DNA from: CAWGMT01 sp963823675
GTDB lineage: Bacteria > Planctomycetota > Planctomycetia > Isosphaerales > Isosphaeraceae
Direction: 5' to 3'
Assembly: GCA_963823675.1 (NCBI GenBank)
Contig: CAWGMT010000009.1
Coordinates: 682,001 to 746,000 of the forward strand
DNA length: 64,000 bases
Each line of letters opens with the position of its first letter. Within the stretch, counting starts at the first letter, position 1. The position numbers and the translations under genes were made by a program. Shown piece after piece: positions 46,242 through 54,673 of this stretch. The notes beneath the pieces were generated by a model that had not been told where the DNA came from, did not search any database, and saw only the letters and a list, made by a program, of their open reading frames with translations.

Positions 46242-47110
46242 TTGAACGAATTCGATGCTCATTTTATAAAGATACCCGTGAACACACTGAAAGGCCGGTT
46301 GAAAAGGTTGGCAATGGAGCCGCCGTTTCGGCTCTTCATGCGCACCCTCTTGAAGGCCGTCCCGGTTTCGGTCTCAACCCGCGCCCTCTGGGACATATCG
46401 GACCGCCCGCAGTACCTGGTCGGCGTCCTTTACGCGGCCAGGCGGGCGCTTCGAGAACGGCGTCGGTGAGATCGCGGCGATCGAATTCGGGGTCGCCGGA
46501 GGCAATGGACTGCTTGCGCTTGAGCGGGAGGCCGCGGCTGTCGAGCGGGAACTCGGCGTCTCGATCAAGGTCTACGGCTTCGACAACGGGCCGGCCGGCC
46601 TGCCGGCATTCATCGGCGATCATCGCGACCATCCCGACAAGTGGCAGCCCGGGGACTTCCCGATGGACGAAGCCGCTCTTGCGGTCGAAGATCGGGCCGC
46701 GGACGTCGCTCGTGCTCGGGAACGTCGCCGAGACCGTGCCCCGCTTCTTCGACGATCCCAAAGTTCCGCCGGTCGGCTTCATCGCCTTCGACCTCGATCT
46801 CTACTCATCCACCACCGGCGCCCTGCGCATCCTGAGCATGCCCGGCAGGCGGGCACTCGAGCACGTCGCGATCTACTTCGATGACACCGAACACTCCGTA
46901 AGCCACCGCTTCGCCGGCGAGTTGCTTGCGATCGACGAGTTCAACCGGACCAACGAGCACGTCAAGATCGACCGCTGGCGCGGGCTCAAGAGCGATCGGC
47001 CCTTTCCAGAGGCGTCGTTCTTGGAAAAGATGTACATGGCCCACGATCTCCAGGCCATCGCCGCGCGGGCTCTGGACCGAGGCCCTCTGCACCGTCCGCT
47101 CTCGCCGTAG
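46242..47110 (+). pseudogene. SAM-dependent methyltransferase-like gene, two frameshifts
   Basis: The N-terminal part reads RLFMRTLLKAVPVSVSTRAL, WDISDRPQYLVGVLYAARRA. A second frame from about 46445 gives AAIEFGVAGGNGLLALEREA, a glycine-rich loop like class I methyltransferases. A third frame from about 46680 gives SLVLGNVAETVPRFF, GFIAFDLDLYSSTTGALRI, HVAIYFDDTEHSVSHRFAGE, and the end LEKMYMAHDLQAIAAR. Joined, about 289 residues. The FDLDLYSST motif recalls TylF-like small-molecule O-methyltransferases. The breaks may be sequencing errors. Confidence 0.7.
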
Positions 47111-47213
47111 TTCGGCTGATCGAGCGACTCGTGTTTTCGTGTTCGGCGCGCGTCTCATGACCCCGCCGGAATGCCCGACCGAAGGTCTCCAGAGCTCATC
47201 GTAAGCGCGGCCG

Positions 47214-48727
47214 TCATTGGCCATCGCGCTCTCCGCACTCCGAAGGATGGAGACCTTCGGTCGCGCCCAGGGCGGGGTCGTGAAACCCGCGCCCAACAAG
47301 CTGCGAAGGAACGAGACCTTCGGTCGCGCTGAGGGCGGCGACCCTTCGGGTGCCCGGAGACCCGCGCCCAACAAGCGCCGTCGCCGGCTCCAGGCGAATC
47401 CGGTTGCGATACGTGCCCGGTCGATGGCCGACGCAATCCCAGCCGCGGCCTACCGAGGTCGCTGCCAGCGTGACGAAGATCGACGCCGGCGACGAGGGCG
47501 CATCGCCCGCAAGACTGAACTCGATCGCATTGACCGGCACGCCCCACCCTGCGGTCGGCGAGAGGGTCGTATCAGCCTGGGCCGACCAGTCGGCCAGGAC
47601 GACGCGCGCAGCGCCCGACCCTCGTCGCATAGCGTCATCGTCAGCTCTTCCGCGCTGCCGAGCGGCCCCTCGGCGAGGGTGCGAAACGGACCCTTCTCCC
47701 CACTCGTGGCTTCGACGATCCGGAACATTTTTCTCGCGTCCAGAAACGCGAAACGGGCTGGCCGGCCAAACGGGTAGTCGAACGGCCGGACCTCGATCGC
47801 GAAACCAGGACACGGCGAAAACTCCAAGGACAGCCGGCGATGGCCGCGAACCTCGAAGTCACAAAACGACTTGAGGTGTGAGTATATAAGCCGATCGAGC
47901 CGCGACGTCGCCTCGATCGCGATCGTCCCGGGCTGCGCCGCGGCTTCGACTCGGAGCGTGGCCGGCCCCTGTCGCCGAAAATCGTAGAGCGCCGCCCAGC
48001 CTCGCTTGCCGTCGCGGCGTGACGACAGCAGTCGCGGTTCGGGCCCCGCGCGATCCTCCGGATCGGCAAAGATCGTCCAGCAACCATCGACCGAGCCATT
48101 GAGGAACTTCAACAGCGGCTGGACCGAGATCGCCAAGGTGCCCACGCGCACGTTGATCGACCCATCGGAGCCCTGGACCATGACTTTCGGGTCGAGGAAG
48201 ATTCCTCCCGATGGGGATGCTTCTGTCCGGGCCGTCGTCAACGTCAAGTCGGCTAAATCCGTGTTGAGCGGCCGGGTCGCGCTCGGTGGCGGGCGCTGTG
48301 CGCCGACCAGGGCCGCGCCGGCTACGCCCGAACACAAACACAGGAATAGCGCGAGGACCCACGACCAGCCGCGAGCCCCGCGCCAGGGCGGAACCACGGC
48401 CAGAGCCATGGCCGCCGCAACCCCAAGCGGCAGCAACCAGACGCGCGCGAGGCTTACGGGAAAGAAGAGCTTTCCCGCTAAAGCCGCCGCGGCCCAGGCC
48501 GAGGGCCAGAGTGGCAAGAGCCAGCGCAGAGCCGGCGCGGAGTTGATCCGCAGGGCCCAAAGCGCGGCGATCGTCAAGCACAGGCCGCCCGAGGGCGCGA
48601 TCCGATTCACCCAGAATCGCGGATGCTCAAATCCGAAGCCCGCCGGTTCCAGCCACCACCAGAGAACCGCAAGCATCGCGTGTCCGACCAGGACGAGCAA
48701 CCAGAACAGGCGCCAAAGCCTCGTCAC
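47214..48727 (-). CDS. Polytopic membrane protein of unknown function, one frameshift
   Basis: The N-terminal third has five hydrophobic segments (RLFWLLVLVGHAMLAVLWWW, SGGLCLTIAALWALRI, WAAAALAGKLFFPVSL, LPLGVAAAMALAVVP, SWVLALFLCLCSGVAGAALV). The rest is a strand-rich soluble part (SVDGCWTIFADPEDRAG, GTIAIEATSRLDRLIYSHLK). A frame change near 47610 continues as VVLADWSAQADTTLSPTAGW to a stop at 47214, inside repeat family C, so the natural end is probably near 47380. A GTG at 48727 is the likely start, because the upstream ATG at 48940 lies beyond repeat copy 48786-48852. No family recognised. Confidence 0.6.
47247..47374. repeat. Dispersed repeat family C, two tandem copies
   Basis: Units of about 55-65 bases contain GAGACCTTCGGTCGCGC, then GACCCTTCGGGTGCC or a variant, and CCCGCGCCCAACA. 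Two copies lie here head to tail, with further copies at 48786-48852 and 51455-51513 and a diverged one near 9420-9475. The palindromes ACCTTCGGT and ACCCTTCGGGT make small hairpins. The family is intergenic or at gene ends. Confidence 0.8.
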
Positions 48728-48785
48728 GATGCTGGATTTGTGAGAGTCTGCCTCCGTGGGACCCCTGCGCCGGCGCGCCTCCGCG

Positions 48786-48852
48786 ATCGGGAAACTTCCG
48801 GTCGCGCCCCGGGCGGCGACCCTTCGGGTGCCGGGAGACCCGCGCCCAACAT
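48786..48852. repeat. Dispersed repeat family C, single copy
   Basis: GGTCGCGCCCCGGGCGGCGA CCCTTCGGGTG and GGGAGACCCGCGCCCAACA match the units at 47247-47374. It lies just upstream of the likely start of the minus-strand membrane protein gene. Confidence 0.8.
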
Positions 48853-49012
48853 TGGCTGTGGCGCCGCCGCGTCGGGAGAATCTCCCTTCTTGTCGAAGCC
48901 CAAAAGAACGTAAGATTGGATCAAGCTGTTCTTGAGCCACCGCATGGCGAAAATCCCACGACTTTTGTCAGATACTGCGATCTTAACCAATTCAGGAGTC
49001 ATCGGTCTACCG

Positions 49013-50400
49013 ATGGAGACGATACTGACCCTGATCGGCAATCCGGCGCCTCGATTCGAGCTGCCCTGTACGCGTTTTCCCGACCCGTCTCGCACGCGCG
49101 TGTCGCTCGACCAGTACCGGGGACGCTGGCTGGTGCTCGTCTTTTATCCCAGCGATTTCTCGCTGGTTTGCCCGACCGAGCTGCGCGGCCTTGAGCCAGC
49201 GGTTCGACGAGTTCACCGGCCAGGACTGCGAGCTGCTGGGAATCAGTTGCGACTCGGTCGAGTCGCACGAGCGATGGATGGCGACTCCGGTCGCCAAGGG
49301 CGGACTGGGGGGGCTCAATTTCCCGCTGGCCAGCGATCAGGATGGTTCGGTCGCGCGGGCCTTCGGTGTGTATCGGGAAGGCAAGCACGTTCCCGCCAGG
49401 GGGCTCTTCATCATCGATCCCGAGGGATTGATCCAGTATCACGTGGTCCACAACCTGAGCGTCGGCCGTCGCAGCCAGGAGGTGTTGCGGGTACTGGCGG
49501 CGCTGCAAACCGGTGGGCTGTGCCGCGAAGAATGGATGGCCGATCACCAGACGCTCGACCCGTTCGAGGCGTTGCGGCCGGGCCGGTACTTTTCCCACTA
49601 TCTCATCGAGGCCGAGGTGGGCTCGGGAACCTTCGCCGGGTTTACCTGCGCCCGCGATCTTCAGCTCGACCGTCCGGTGGCTCTCAAGGTCTTCAAGCCC
49701 GACTGTCCGGTGACTCCCAGCGCCGCCCTGGCCGAGGCTCGCGCCGCGGCCGCGCTCAATCACCCCAACCTGTGCACAATCTACGCGGTGGACGATACCG
49801 CGGGCATTCCGATCATCACCATGGAGTACATTTCCGGCGAGCCGCTCTCCAGGATCCGGCCCCGGAGCCCGCAGCCCCTGGATGACACTGATTTCGATCA
49901 CGCACCAGATCGCCGCGGGAATGGCGACGGCCCACACCGCCGGCATCGTCCACGGCGACCTCAAGCCGGAAAACGTCATGGTGACGGCCGAAGGACTCGT
50001 CAAGGTCCTGGATTTCGGCCTGGCCCGGCGCCTGCGCCGCAGCCAGCCTGTACGCCCTGACGAGACAGCCGACCTGGGGATCGCCGAGTCCGGCAGCGGT
50101 CTTTTCGGCACCCCGCGCTACCTCGCACCGGAGCAGGTCCGCGGCGAGCCGGCCACACGGGCCAGCGACGTCTTCGCGCTGGGCGTGATCCTCTACGAGC
50201 TGGCAACCGGCAGGCCCGCGTTCCCCGCCGAGAACATCTTGCAAGTCCTCGACCAGATCCGGTCGGTCGACCCCGAATCGATGGCCCGCCATGCCCCCGC
50301 TCCGTTTGACGGCCTGTTGCGCCAGTTGCTCGAGGCCGAGCCCGAGCACCGGCGGATCACAATGAAGGAGGTCGCCGAAACGCTCCTGGAGGCGGCATGA
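49013..50400 (+). CDS. Peroxiredoxin fused to a Ser/Thr protein kinase, two frameshifts
   Basis: Residues 1 to about 165 form an AhpC/TSA peroxiredoxin: LDQYRGRWLVLVFYPSDFSL, then VCPTEL with peroxidatic Cys53, ELLGISCDSVESHERWM, NFPLASDQDGSVARAFGVY, RGLFIIDPEGLIQYHVVHNL and LQTGGLCREEW, whose Cys may be the resolving one. A kinase domain follows after a short linker: EVGSGTFAGFTCARDLQLDR, PVALKVFKP, HGDLKPENVMV (catalytic Asp present, no RD Arg), VLDFGLARR and YLAPEQVRG. Frame changes fall near 49190, inside the peroxiredoxin, and near 49870, between the kinase lobes. About 461 residues if joined. Such a fusion could couple peroxide reaction to phosphorylation. No membrane segment is seen. 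The HAD gene follows closely on the same strand. Confidence 0.82.
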
Positions 50401-50458
50401 TGCTGCCCGCAATCGATCCCATCGAATAACCAACTTCATTTCACTTGAGGAATAAGCC

Positions 50459-51146
50459 GTGCCAGTCATAGAGGATGCCTGCCTTGCAATCTTCGATCAC
50501 GATGGAGTCCTGGTCGACTCGCTCGGTTTTCACACCGAGGCCTGGTTCGAGCTGGGGCGGCGAACGGGGCTGAACTTGACTTCCGAGTTCATCCACCGGA
50601 CGTTCGGCATGACCAATTTCAGCATCTTTCGCCTCCTCCTGGGCGAGTCGACCACCGATCTCGAGATGAGGCGTTATTCGAACCTCAAGGAGGAGTGTTA
50701 TCGCGACGTCGCGCGCGGCAAGATCCAGTTGATGGATGGTGCCCGCGAGTTACTCGATGCGCTCACTGCCCACGATGTGAAGCTCGCGATCGGCTCGAGT
50801 CGGCGCGCGGGCCAATCTCGAGCTGACCGTGCGCGAGTGCGGCCTGGACGGCCGGTTTGCCGCGATCGCATCGCTCGAGGACATCACCCGCGGCAAGCCC
50901 GATCCACAGATTTTTCTGGTCGCCGCGGCCAAGTCGGGTGCCCTGCCGAAACACTCGGTCGTCTTCGAAGACGCACCGGTGGGCCTCCAGGCCGCCAAGG
51001 CCGCGGGAATGTATGCCGTCGGCCTGACGTCGACCCACCCGGCGGCGGCGCTCTGGGAGGCCGGTGCCGATGAAGTCGTCGAGAGCCTGGCGGGTTATGA
51101 CGTCGCGCGGTTGGTGCAGCGACTCAAATCACGAGGCGCTGACTGA
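50459..51146 (+). CDS. HAD-family phosphatase/phosphoglucomutase-like protein, one frameshift
   Basis: Starts at a GTG with GAGGAA before it. HAD motif I is FDHDGVLVDS, cap region GLNLTSEFIHRTFGMTN, motif II near LAIGSSR, then after a frame change near 50805 LELTVRECGLDGRFAAIASL, motif III Lys in ITRGKPDPQIFL and motif IV VVFEDAPVGLQAAKAAGM. The layout matches beta-phosphoglucomutase-like HADs of about 228 residues. It is separated by 58 bases from the kinase fusion and may be in one transcript with it. Confidence 0.85.
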
Positions 51147-51546
51147 GCCGCTGTCGAGCGAATCTCGCGGGCGAACCGATCGAGAAACTCAGCACGACCT
51201 CCCCTTATGTCGCCTTTCGCGGAGCGAAAGGCGACACTTATTTTCACGCCGCTCCCAACGCGGCATAGCCGCAACCAAGGGATCGGGGGACAGAGCCCCG
51301 TCCTACAGCGGCGCAGCAGCACGTGCTTTTGTAGGAGCCAGCTCCGTCCGGCGGTCCCAGGATGCGCGCCATCTTGCGCAGAAGCTCAGCGGAAAGAATC
51401 TACGCTTTTTCCGGGACTTCGCCCGGAAAAAGTGCCCCCCTGCGGGGCAGCCCGCAGTCGGGAGACCTTCGGTCCGGTAGCGGGCGGGGTCAGGAGACCC
51501 ACGCCCAACATCGACAACAAGTTGTCGATGCGCGGCCCTGAAGGGC
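51147..51546. repeat. Intergenic region with three palindromic repeats
   Basis: First, a perfect 13-bp hairpin TGTCGCCTTTCGC-GGA-GCGAAAGGCGACA at 51208-51236 (family B). Second, an inverted family A copy at 51254-51405, with GGATCGGGGGACAGAGCCCC and TGTAGGAGCCAGCTCCGTCC arms. Third, a family C unit at 51455-51513 (GAGACCTTCGGTCC ... CCCACGCCCAACA). Almost the whole gap is repeats, and it lies between two converging genes. Confidence 0.87.
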
Positions 51547-52531
51547 CTACTGCGTCCCGGGTGGCGAAAGTCGCGGCTCGGCCGATTTGATCTGGCCGAG
51601 GACGATATTGCCATCGCGCCGCGACGTGACGAACACGGAGCGCTCGCGGTCAAGCGGCCAGTAGCCTTCGAGCTCGTCGTGGGGCGAGAACGTCAGGGTC
51701 TTGATCCGTGCCGCCGGCAGCATCGGCGCGACCACGGGCGATGGCCTGGAATAAGTCGATGATGTCAAGCCGCCACCCCCGTCCTTCGATGACGTTCTGG
51801 ACGCACGTCAGCCGGCCCGAGGTAGAGTCCCAGTACAGGTTCTGGTTGAAGGGGCCGCAGCGCGCGCGATGGACCAGAACGCCCGGTGTGCTCGAGCGGC
51901 GAGCCTTGAGCAATCGCTCGGGATCGTAGAGTCGAATCTCGGGTCGAACGTCGCCGTAGTCGGCCGTTGCGATCAGAGTTTTACCTTTGACGGTGACAAA
52001 CGTGGGGCGGCAGCCATTGACCGCCGCATCGTCGTCGATGGTGTCGAGCACCGCGTGGTCGAGGTTCCCGTCATCCCAGGCCCGCTTCCAGTCGAGCCGA
52101 TAGATGACGGCCTTCTTTTTGAAGGTGTCGCCGAGAAGCGTGCCCCAGTGTTCATCCCACGTCAGGCCCGTGGGATGGGTGATGAGCGGCCGCTCGGCCT
52201 GCCGCAGCCAGACTTCACGGCCGGTCGGCTTCAGTTTCATGTCGTATTCGCGGATCACGCCGACGCGCGGTTGGGCCGAATAGACGTCGCCATAGGCATA
52301 AATCCGGTCGGCACGCACAGCGATTCCCTGGGCCGCGCCCAGTTTCGTGTCCGTGGCCTTCGACGATTTTTCGATGACAGCGTCAGCCGTCCAGCTACCG
52401 TCAGGAGGCGGGGTCTGGGCCACGGCAGAAAGCGCTGCGCCGGTCCAGATGAAGAGACTGAAGGCCGCGATTCGAGCCGTTCTGCCAGAACGGCTGGAGT
52501 GCCCGCGTGAACTCATGGTGGAGGTATCCAT
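51547..52531 (-). CDS. Exported beta-propeller-like protein of unknown function, one frameshift
   Basis: From the ATG at 52531 (GGAG 12 bases upstream) a signal peptide follows (RTARIAAFSLFIWTGAALSA). The mature part has repeated strand-turn patterns: AVRADRIYAYGDVYSAQPRV, GLTWDEHWGTLLGDTFKKKA, TFVTVKGKTLIATADYGDVR and QNLYWDSTSGRLTCVQNV, suggesting a propeller. A frame change near 51735 continues to APMLPAARIKTLTFSPHDEL, EGYWPLDRERSVFVTSRRDG and a stop at 51547. No family recognised. Confidence 0.7.
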
Positions 52532-52699
52532 TGTGGTAGTCAGCTCCTTCAAAAGGAGCACGGTCAAGGTGGTTGTAAACGCCTCGCCAGCACGAAGGCC
52601 GCCGGGACCCGCGGCGGTATGAACGCGCCCGCTCCCTTCGACGGCCTTTCAGATGATCTTATCGAATCGCAGACCGCCAGCAATTTGAGGATCGGGGAA

Positions 52700-52885
52700 T
52701 TCTCACCCACCAGGCGAAGGCTAGGCTTCGTCGACAAGCACAGTGGCATTGAGGGTCTGACCCGGCGCCTGGTGCGCCAGCTTCTGGCGCACGAGCCGGC
52801 GCAGCTCGCCGTAGACAAGTGGCAGTAACTGCCGCGCGGCCTGCGGCTCTCCCCGGCTGAAGGCTTCCAAGACATGCGTGACCTC
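52700..52885 (-). pseudogene. ECF sigma factor N-terminal remnant
   Basis: The translation EVTHVLEAFSRGEPQAARQL, LPLVYGELRRLVRQKLAHQA and PGQTLNATVLVDEA is the N-terminal part of a planctomycete ECF factor (region 2). One extra base then precedes LRLVGE, after which similarity ends. There is no start codon in frame before it. It is a truncated copy in a stretch of gene debris. Confidence 0.7.
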
Positions 52886-52974
52886 GCTGGGGGGCGTTCG
52901 CTTCGTTCATGGCCTTCGGCGCTGCGCGAAAGTAAGGGGCCGCGCAAAAACAGCCTTTACACAAGATGAAACAG

Positions 52975-53033
52975 GAGCGGCCGCCTCTGATCCGACCGGT
53001 CCGACCGATCCGACCGATGAGAGGCGGCCGCTC
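52975..53033. repeat. Inverted repeat flanking a 9-bp tandem repeat
   Basis: Arms GAGCGGCCGCCTCT (52975-52988) and its exact complement (53020-53033) flank 31 bases built of GATCCGACC units. It is the same kind of element as 35385-35458, which has 13-bp arms and GACCGATCCG-type centre. The arms and centre differ in detail, so the structure rather than the sequence is conserved. Confidence 0.85.
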
Positions 53034-53073
53034 TCCCAGCGGATTGGAAAAGTTACTCCTGCGCGCCCGCTAA

Positions 53074-53104
53074 GTGTCGCCTTTCGCGGAGCGAAAGCCG
53101 ACTT
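53074..53104. repeat. CGC-GGA-GCG hairpin, family B, copy 3
   Basis: GTCGCCTTTCGC-GGA-GCGAAAGCCGAC has 12-bp arms with one mismatch. It is nearly identical to 51208-51236. It lies just 3' of the small antitoxin-like gene, where it could end transcription. Confidence 0.85.
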
Positions 53105-53114
53105 TTCCGGGAAG

Positions 53115-53294
53115 TCATTTACATCCCAAGATGGCGCCCGCCCAGCGCATCAAAGGGTCGTTCTCCAGTTCGTCGATCCGGCGAGCGACCGAATCCCTGG
53201 CCAGGGCCTCCGGAGTGGTCCCTTGCTGAGCGGCCCACTTCTCCAGGGTGTGGTAGACGGGCTCCGGAATGTCGATAGTCATCGGATGCGCCAT
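53115..53294 (-). CDS. Small antitoxin-like protein
   Basis: A 59-residue protein MAHPMTIDIPEPVYHTLEKW...GAILGCK. The start was chosen for the GGGAGA site upstream. The N-terminal IDIPEPVYHTLEKWAAQQG pattern followed by TPEALARDSVARRIDEL resembles ribbon-helix-helix-like antitoxins found next to PIN toxins, but no toxin gene is adjacent. It is intact and too small to be well judged. Confidence 0.6.
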   Translation of the reverse strand: MAHPMTIDIPEPVYHTLEKWAAQQGTTPEALARDSVARRIDELENDPLMRWAGAILGCK

Positions 53295-53332
53295 GGGGGG
53301 CGATCTCCCGTTTCAGGGGTTTTCTTACATTC

Positions 53333-53430
53333 TACGGCCTGGCTGTGGCTTCTGTCTTCAGCATCTTCCGCCACTCTCTGAGTCCTGGTCTTTCTTGCCC
53401 CATGCATCGTAGCGCTGGACGATCCGTGCG
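53333..53430 (-). pseudogene. TPR kinase C-terminal tail fragment 1
   Basis: ARIVQRYDAWGKKDQ, then in another frame REWRKMLKTEATARP and a stop, matches the C-terminal tail of planctomycete TPR Ser/Thr kinases (RIVxLYDAWGKxDKAxxWRxKL). A second such tail is at 53841-54136. One frame change is needed. No kinase core is near. Confidence 0.6.
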
Positions 53431-53436
53431 CCCACT

Positions 53437-53644
53437 TCAGCTCCGATCCGACCCGGCCGCGGCGCGCGACTCGAACCGCGCGATCGCCTCCTTGAGCTGG
53501 TTGACGAGCTTCCTGAGCGAGCGCCTGGTCAATTCCCGCGTCTGGGCATTCACAACCGGCTCCGTCGAGCTCGTGGAGTCGGTCTTCCAAAATCTGGAGC
53601 TTCCTTCGCGTGTTCTCGATTTGACGAGCGCTCTGGGTACTCAT
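53437..53644 (-). pseudogene. Small coiled-coil protein, one frameshift
   Basis: MSTQSARQIENTRRKLQILE then DRLHELDG, then in another frame EPVVNAQTRELTRRSLRKLV and NQLKEAIARFESRAAAG to a stop. Joined it is about 69 residues, a helical hairpin rich in Glu and Arg. Its ATG overlaps the stop of the upstream gene (ATGA), so the two form a coupled pair. No function known. Confidence 0.6.
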
Positions 53645-53844
53645 AGAGTCACCTCGACGATACCTTTGGGCGTGTAGAGCCGCTCGACTCCCGCCCGGTT
53701 CGCCAAGCCCATCAGCCACCGAAGCGACCCCATCTGTACATGGCGCAGCTCCGATTCGCTTCCAAACCGCGCTTCGATCTCATTGATCGTCGCCCGGTGA
53801 ATGCCCGGCGGCAGATACCCGTTTTCTTCGAACGGTGGGATCAT
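53641..53844 (-). CDS. DUF6932-like small protein
   Basis: A 67-residue protein starting MIPPFEENGYLPPGIHRATI, then NEIEARFGSESELR and ending LYTPKGIVEVTL. The start matches small proteins tied to nucleotidyltransferase-type toxin-antitoxin modules (LPPGIHxATxxEIxxRFG). It overlaps the gene below by four bases and its own start overlaps the stop of the kinase tail fragment (ATGA). It is probably the antitoxin or partner half of an orphan module. Confidence 0.65.
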   Translation of the reverse strand: MIPPFEENGYLPPGIHRATINEIEARFGSESELRHVQMGSLRWLMGLANRAGVERLYTPKGIVEVTL

Positions 53845-54136
53845 TTGGGCTCGTCGCGCGTGGAGCCTGATTCAACCCCTTCCGATAGTTTAGCGTCCTC
53901 TAGCTTGTTCCGCCACGCGGCGGCCTTGTCGGTCTTGCCCCACGCGTCGTAGAGTTCGACGATCCGCGCCGGCTTCGGAGGGGCGCTTCGTCCTCCACAG
54001 GAAAGGGATCCTCGCCTCTCGTTCCTTCAAACCCTCGTAGGCCTGGATCAACAACGGCTCGGCGTCGGCGTATTTCTTCTGGCCGGCCAGCGCGGCGCCG
54101 ACCAAGCTCAGGGAGTCGTGTCGTTTCGGTCATGAT
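53841..54136 (-). pseudogene. TPR kinase C-terminal tail fragment 2
   Basis: HDSLSLVGAALAGQKKYADA, EPLLIQAYEGLKEREARI then, after a frame change near 53975, ARIVELYDAWGKTDKAAAWR and NKLEDAKLSE match the last TPRs and tail of planctomycete TPR kinases such as the one at 9506-12640. The kinase part is absent. The stop overlaps the next gene. Confidence 0.7.
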
Positions 54137-54152
54137 GGGTTAGCCCCCTCGG

Positions 54153-54228
54153 GTTAACCCGGAGCCGACGGCGACGGCGACGGTTCACTATGGAGCAGTA
54201 AACGCCGTCGCCGTTGGCTCCGGGTTAA
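54153..54228. repeat. 26-bp inverted repeat
   Basis: Arms at 54153-54179 and 54203-54228 are complementary over 26 bases with one mismatch (TTAACCCGGAGCCGACGGCG side), with a 23-base loop. It may be a small palindromic transposable element. The rest of the 54137-54673 gap holds a third C-run/G-run hairpin (54582-54617) and a 48-residue hydrophobic frame (ARWDWRGWLALAWVLWFGWL) that could be a remnant. Confidence 0.85.
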
Positions 54229-54581
54229 ACGCACGCGCCGGTTGCCGCCTGGCCGCGCTGGGCTTTCCGTGGTTGAGAATTCCTCGAGAAGATGTCCGGC
54301 ACGACCTATTGCGTGGGAACCTGCCCTTGGCGCAGTCGCTCTTGCAGCCACGCAGTCTCGGCGGGACCGAGCGGCGGGTCGATGGGCTGGTTGTAAAGGT
54401 CGGAAACCGCCATTATTCTACTGCCCGCGCACCGAGACTGCCATCGCTCTGCGCAGCCACGCGAGCACCTGCGGGAACTTGGTCTCCAGGACCATCAGGC
54501 TGTAGAGCCAGCCAAACCACAGCACCCACGCCAGGGCAAGCCAGCCGCGCCAGTCCCATCGCGCTTGCAGGTGCCTTCCCT

Positions 54582-54617
54582 TTCCCCCCCTTGCGAAGGG
54601 GGGGTCAGGGGGGGTGG
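54582..54617. repeat. C-run/G-run palindrome, copy 3
   Basis: CCCCCCCTTGCGAAGGGGGG then GTCAGGGGGGG, the same family as 27479-27511 and 38601-38635. It lies just 3' of the GT9 gene at the end of the glycan operon and could act as terminator. Confidence 0.8.
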
Positions 54618-54673
54618 GAACACAAACCTGACACCTTTTGACCACATCGCCCTCCCAACATCACGAGATTTAC

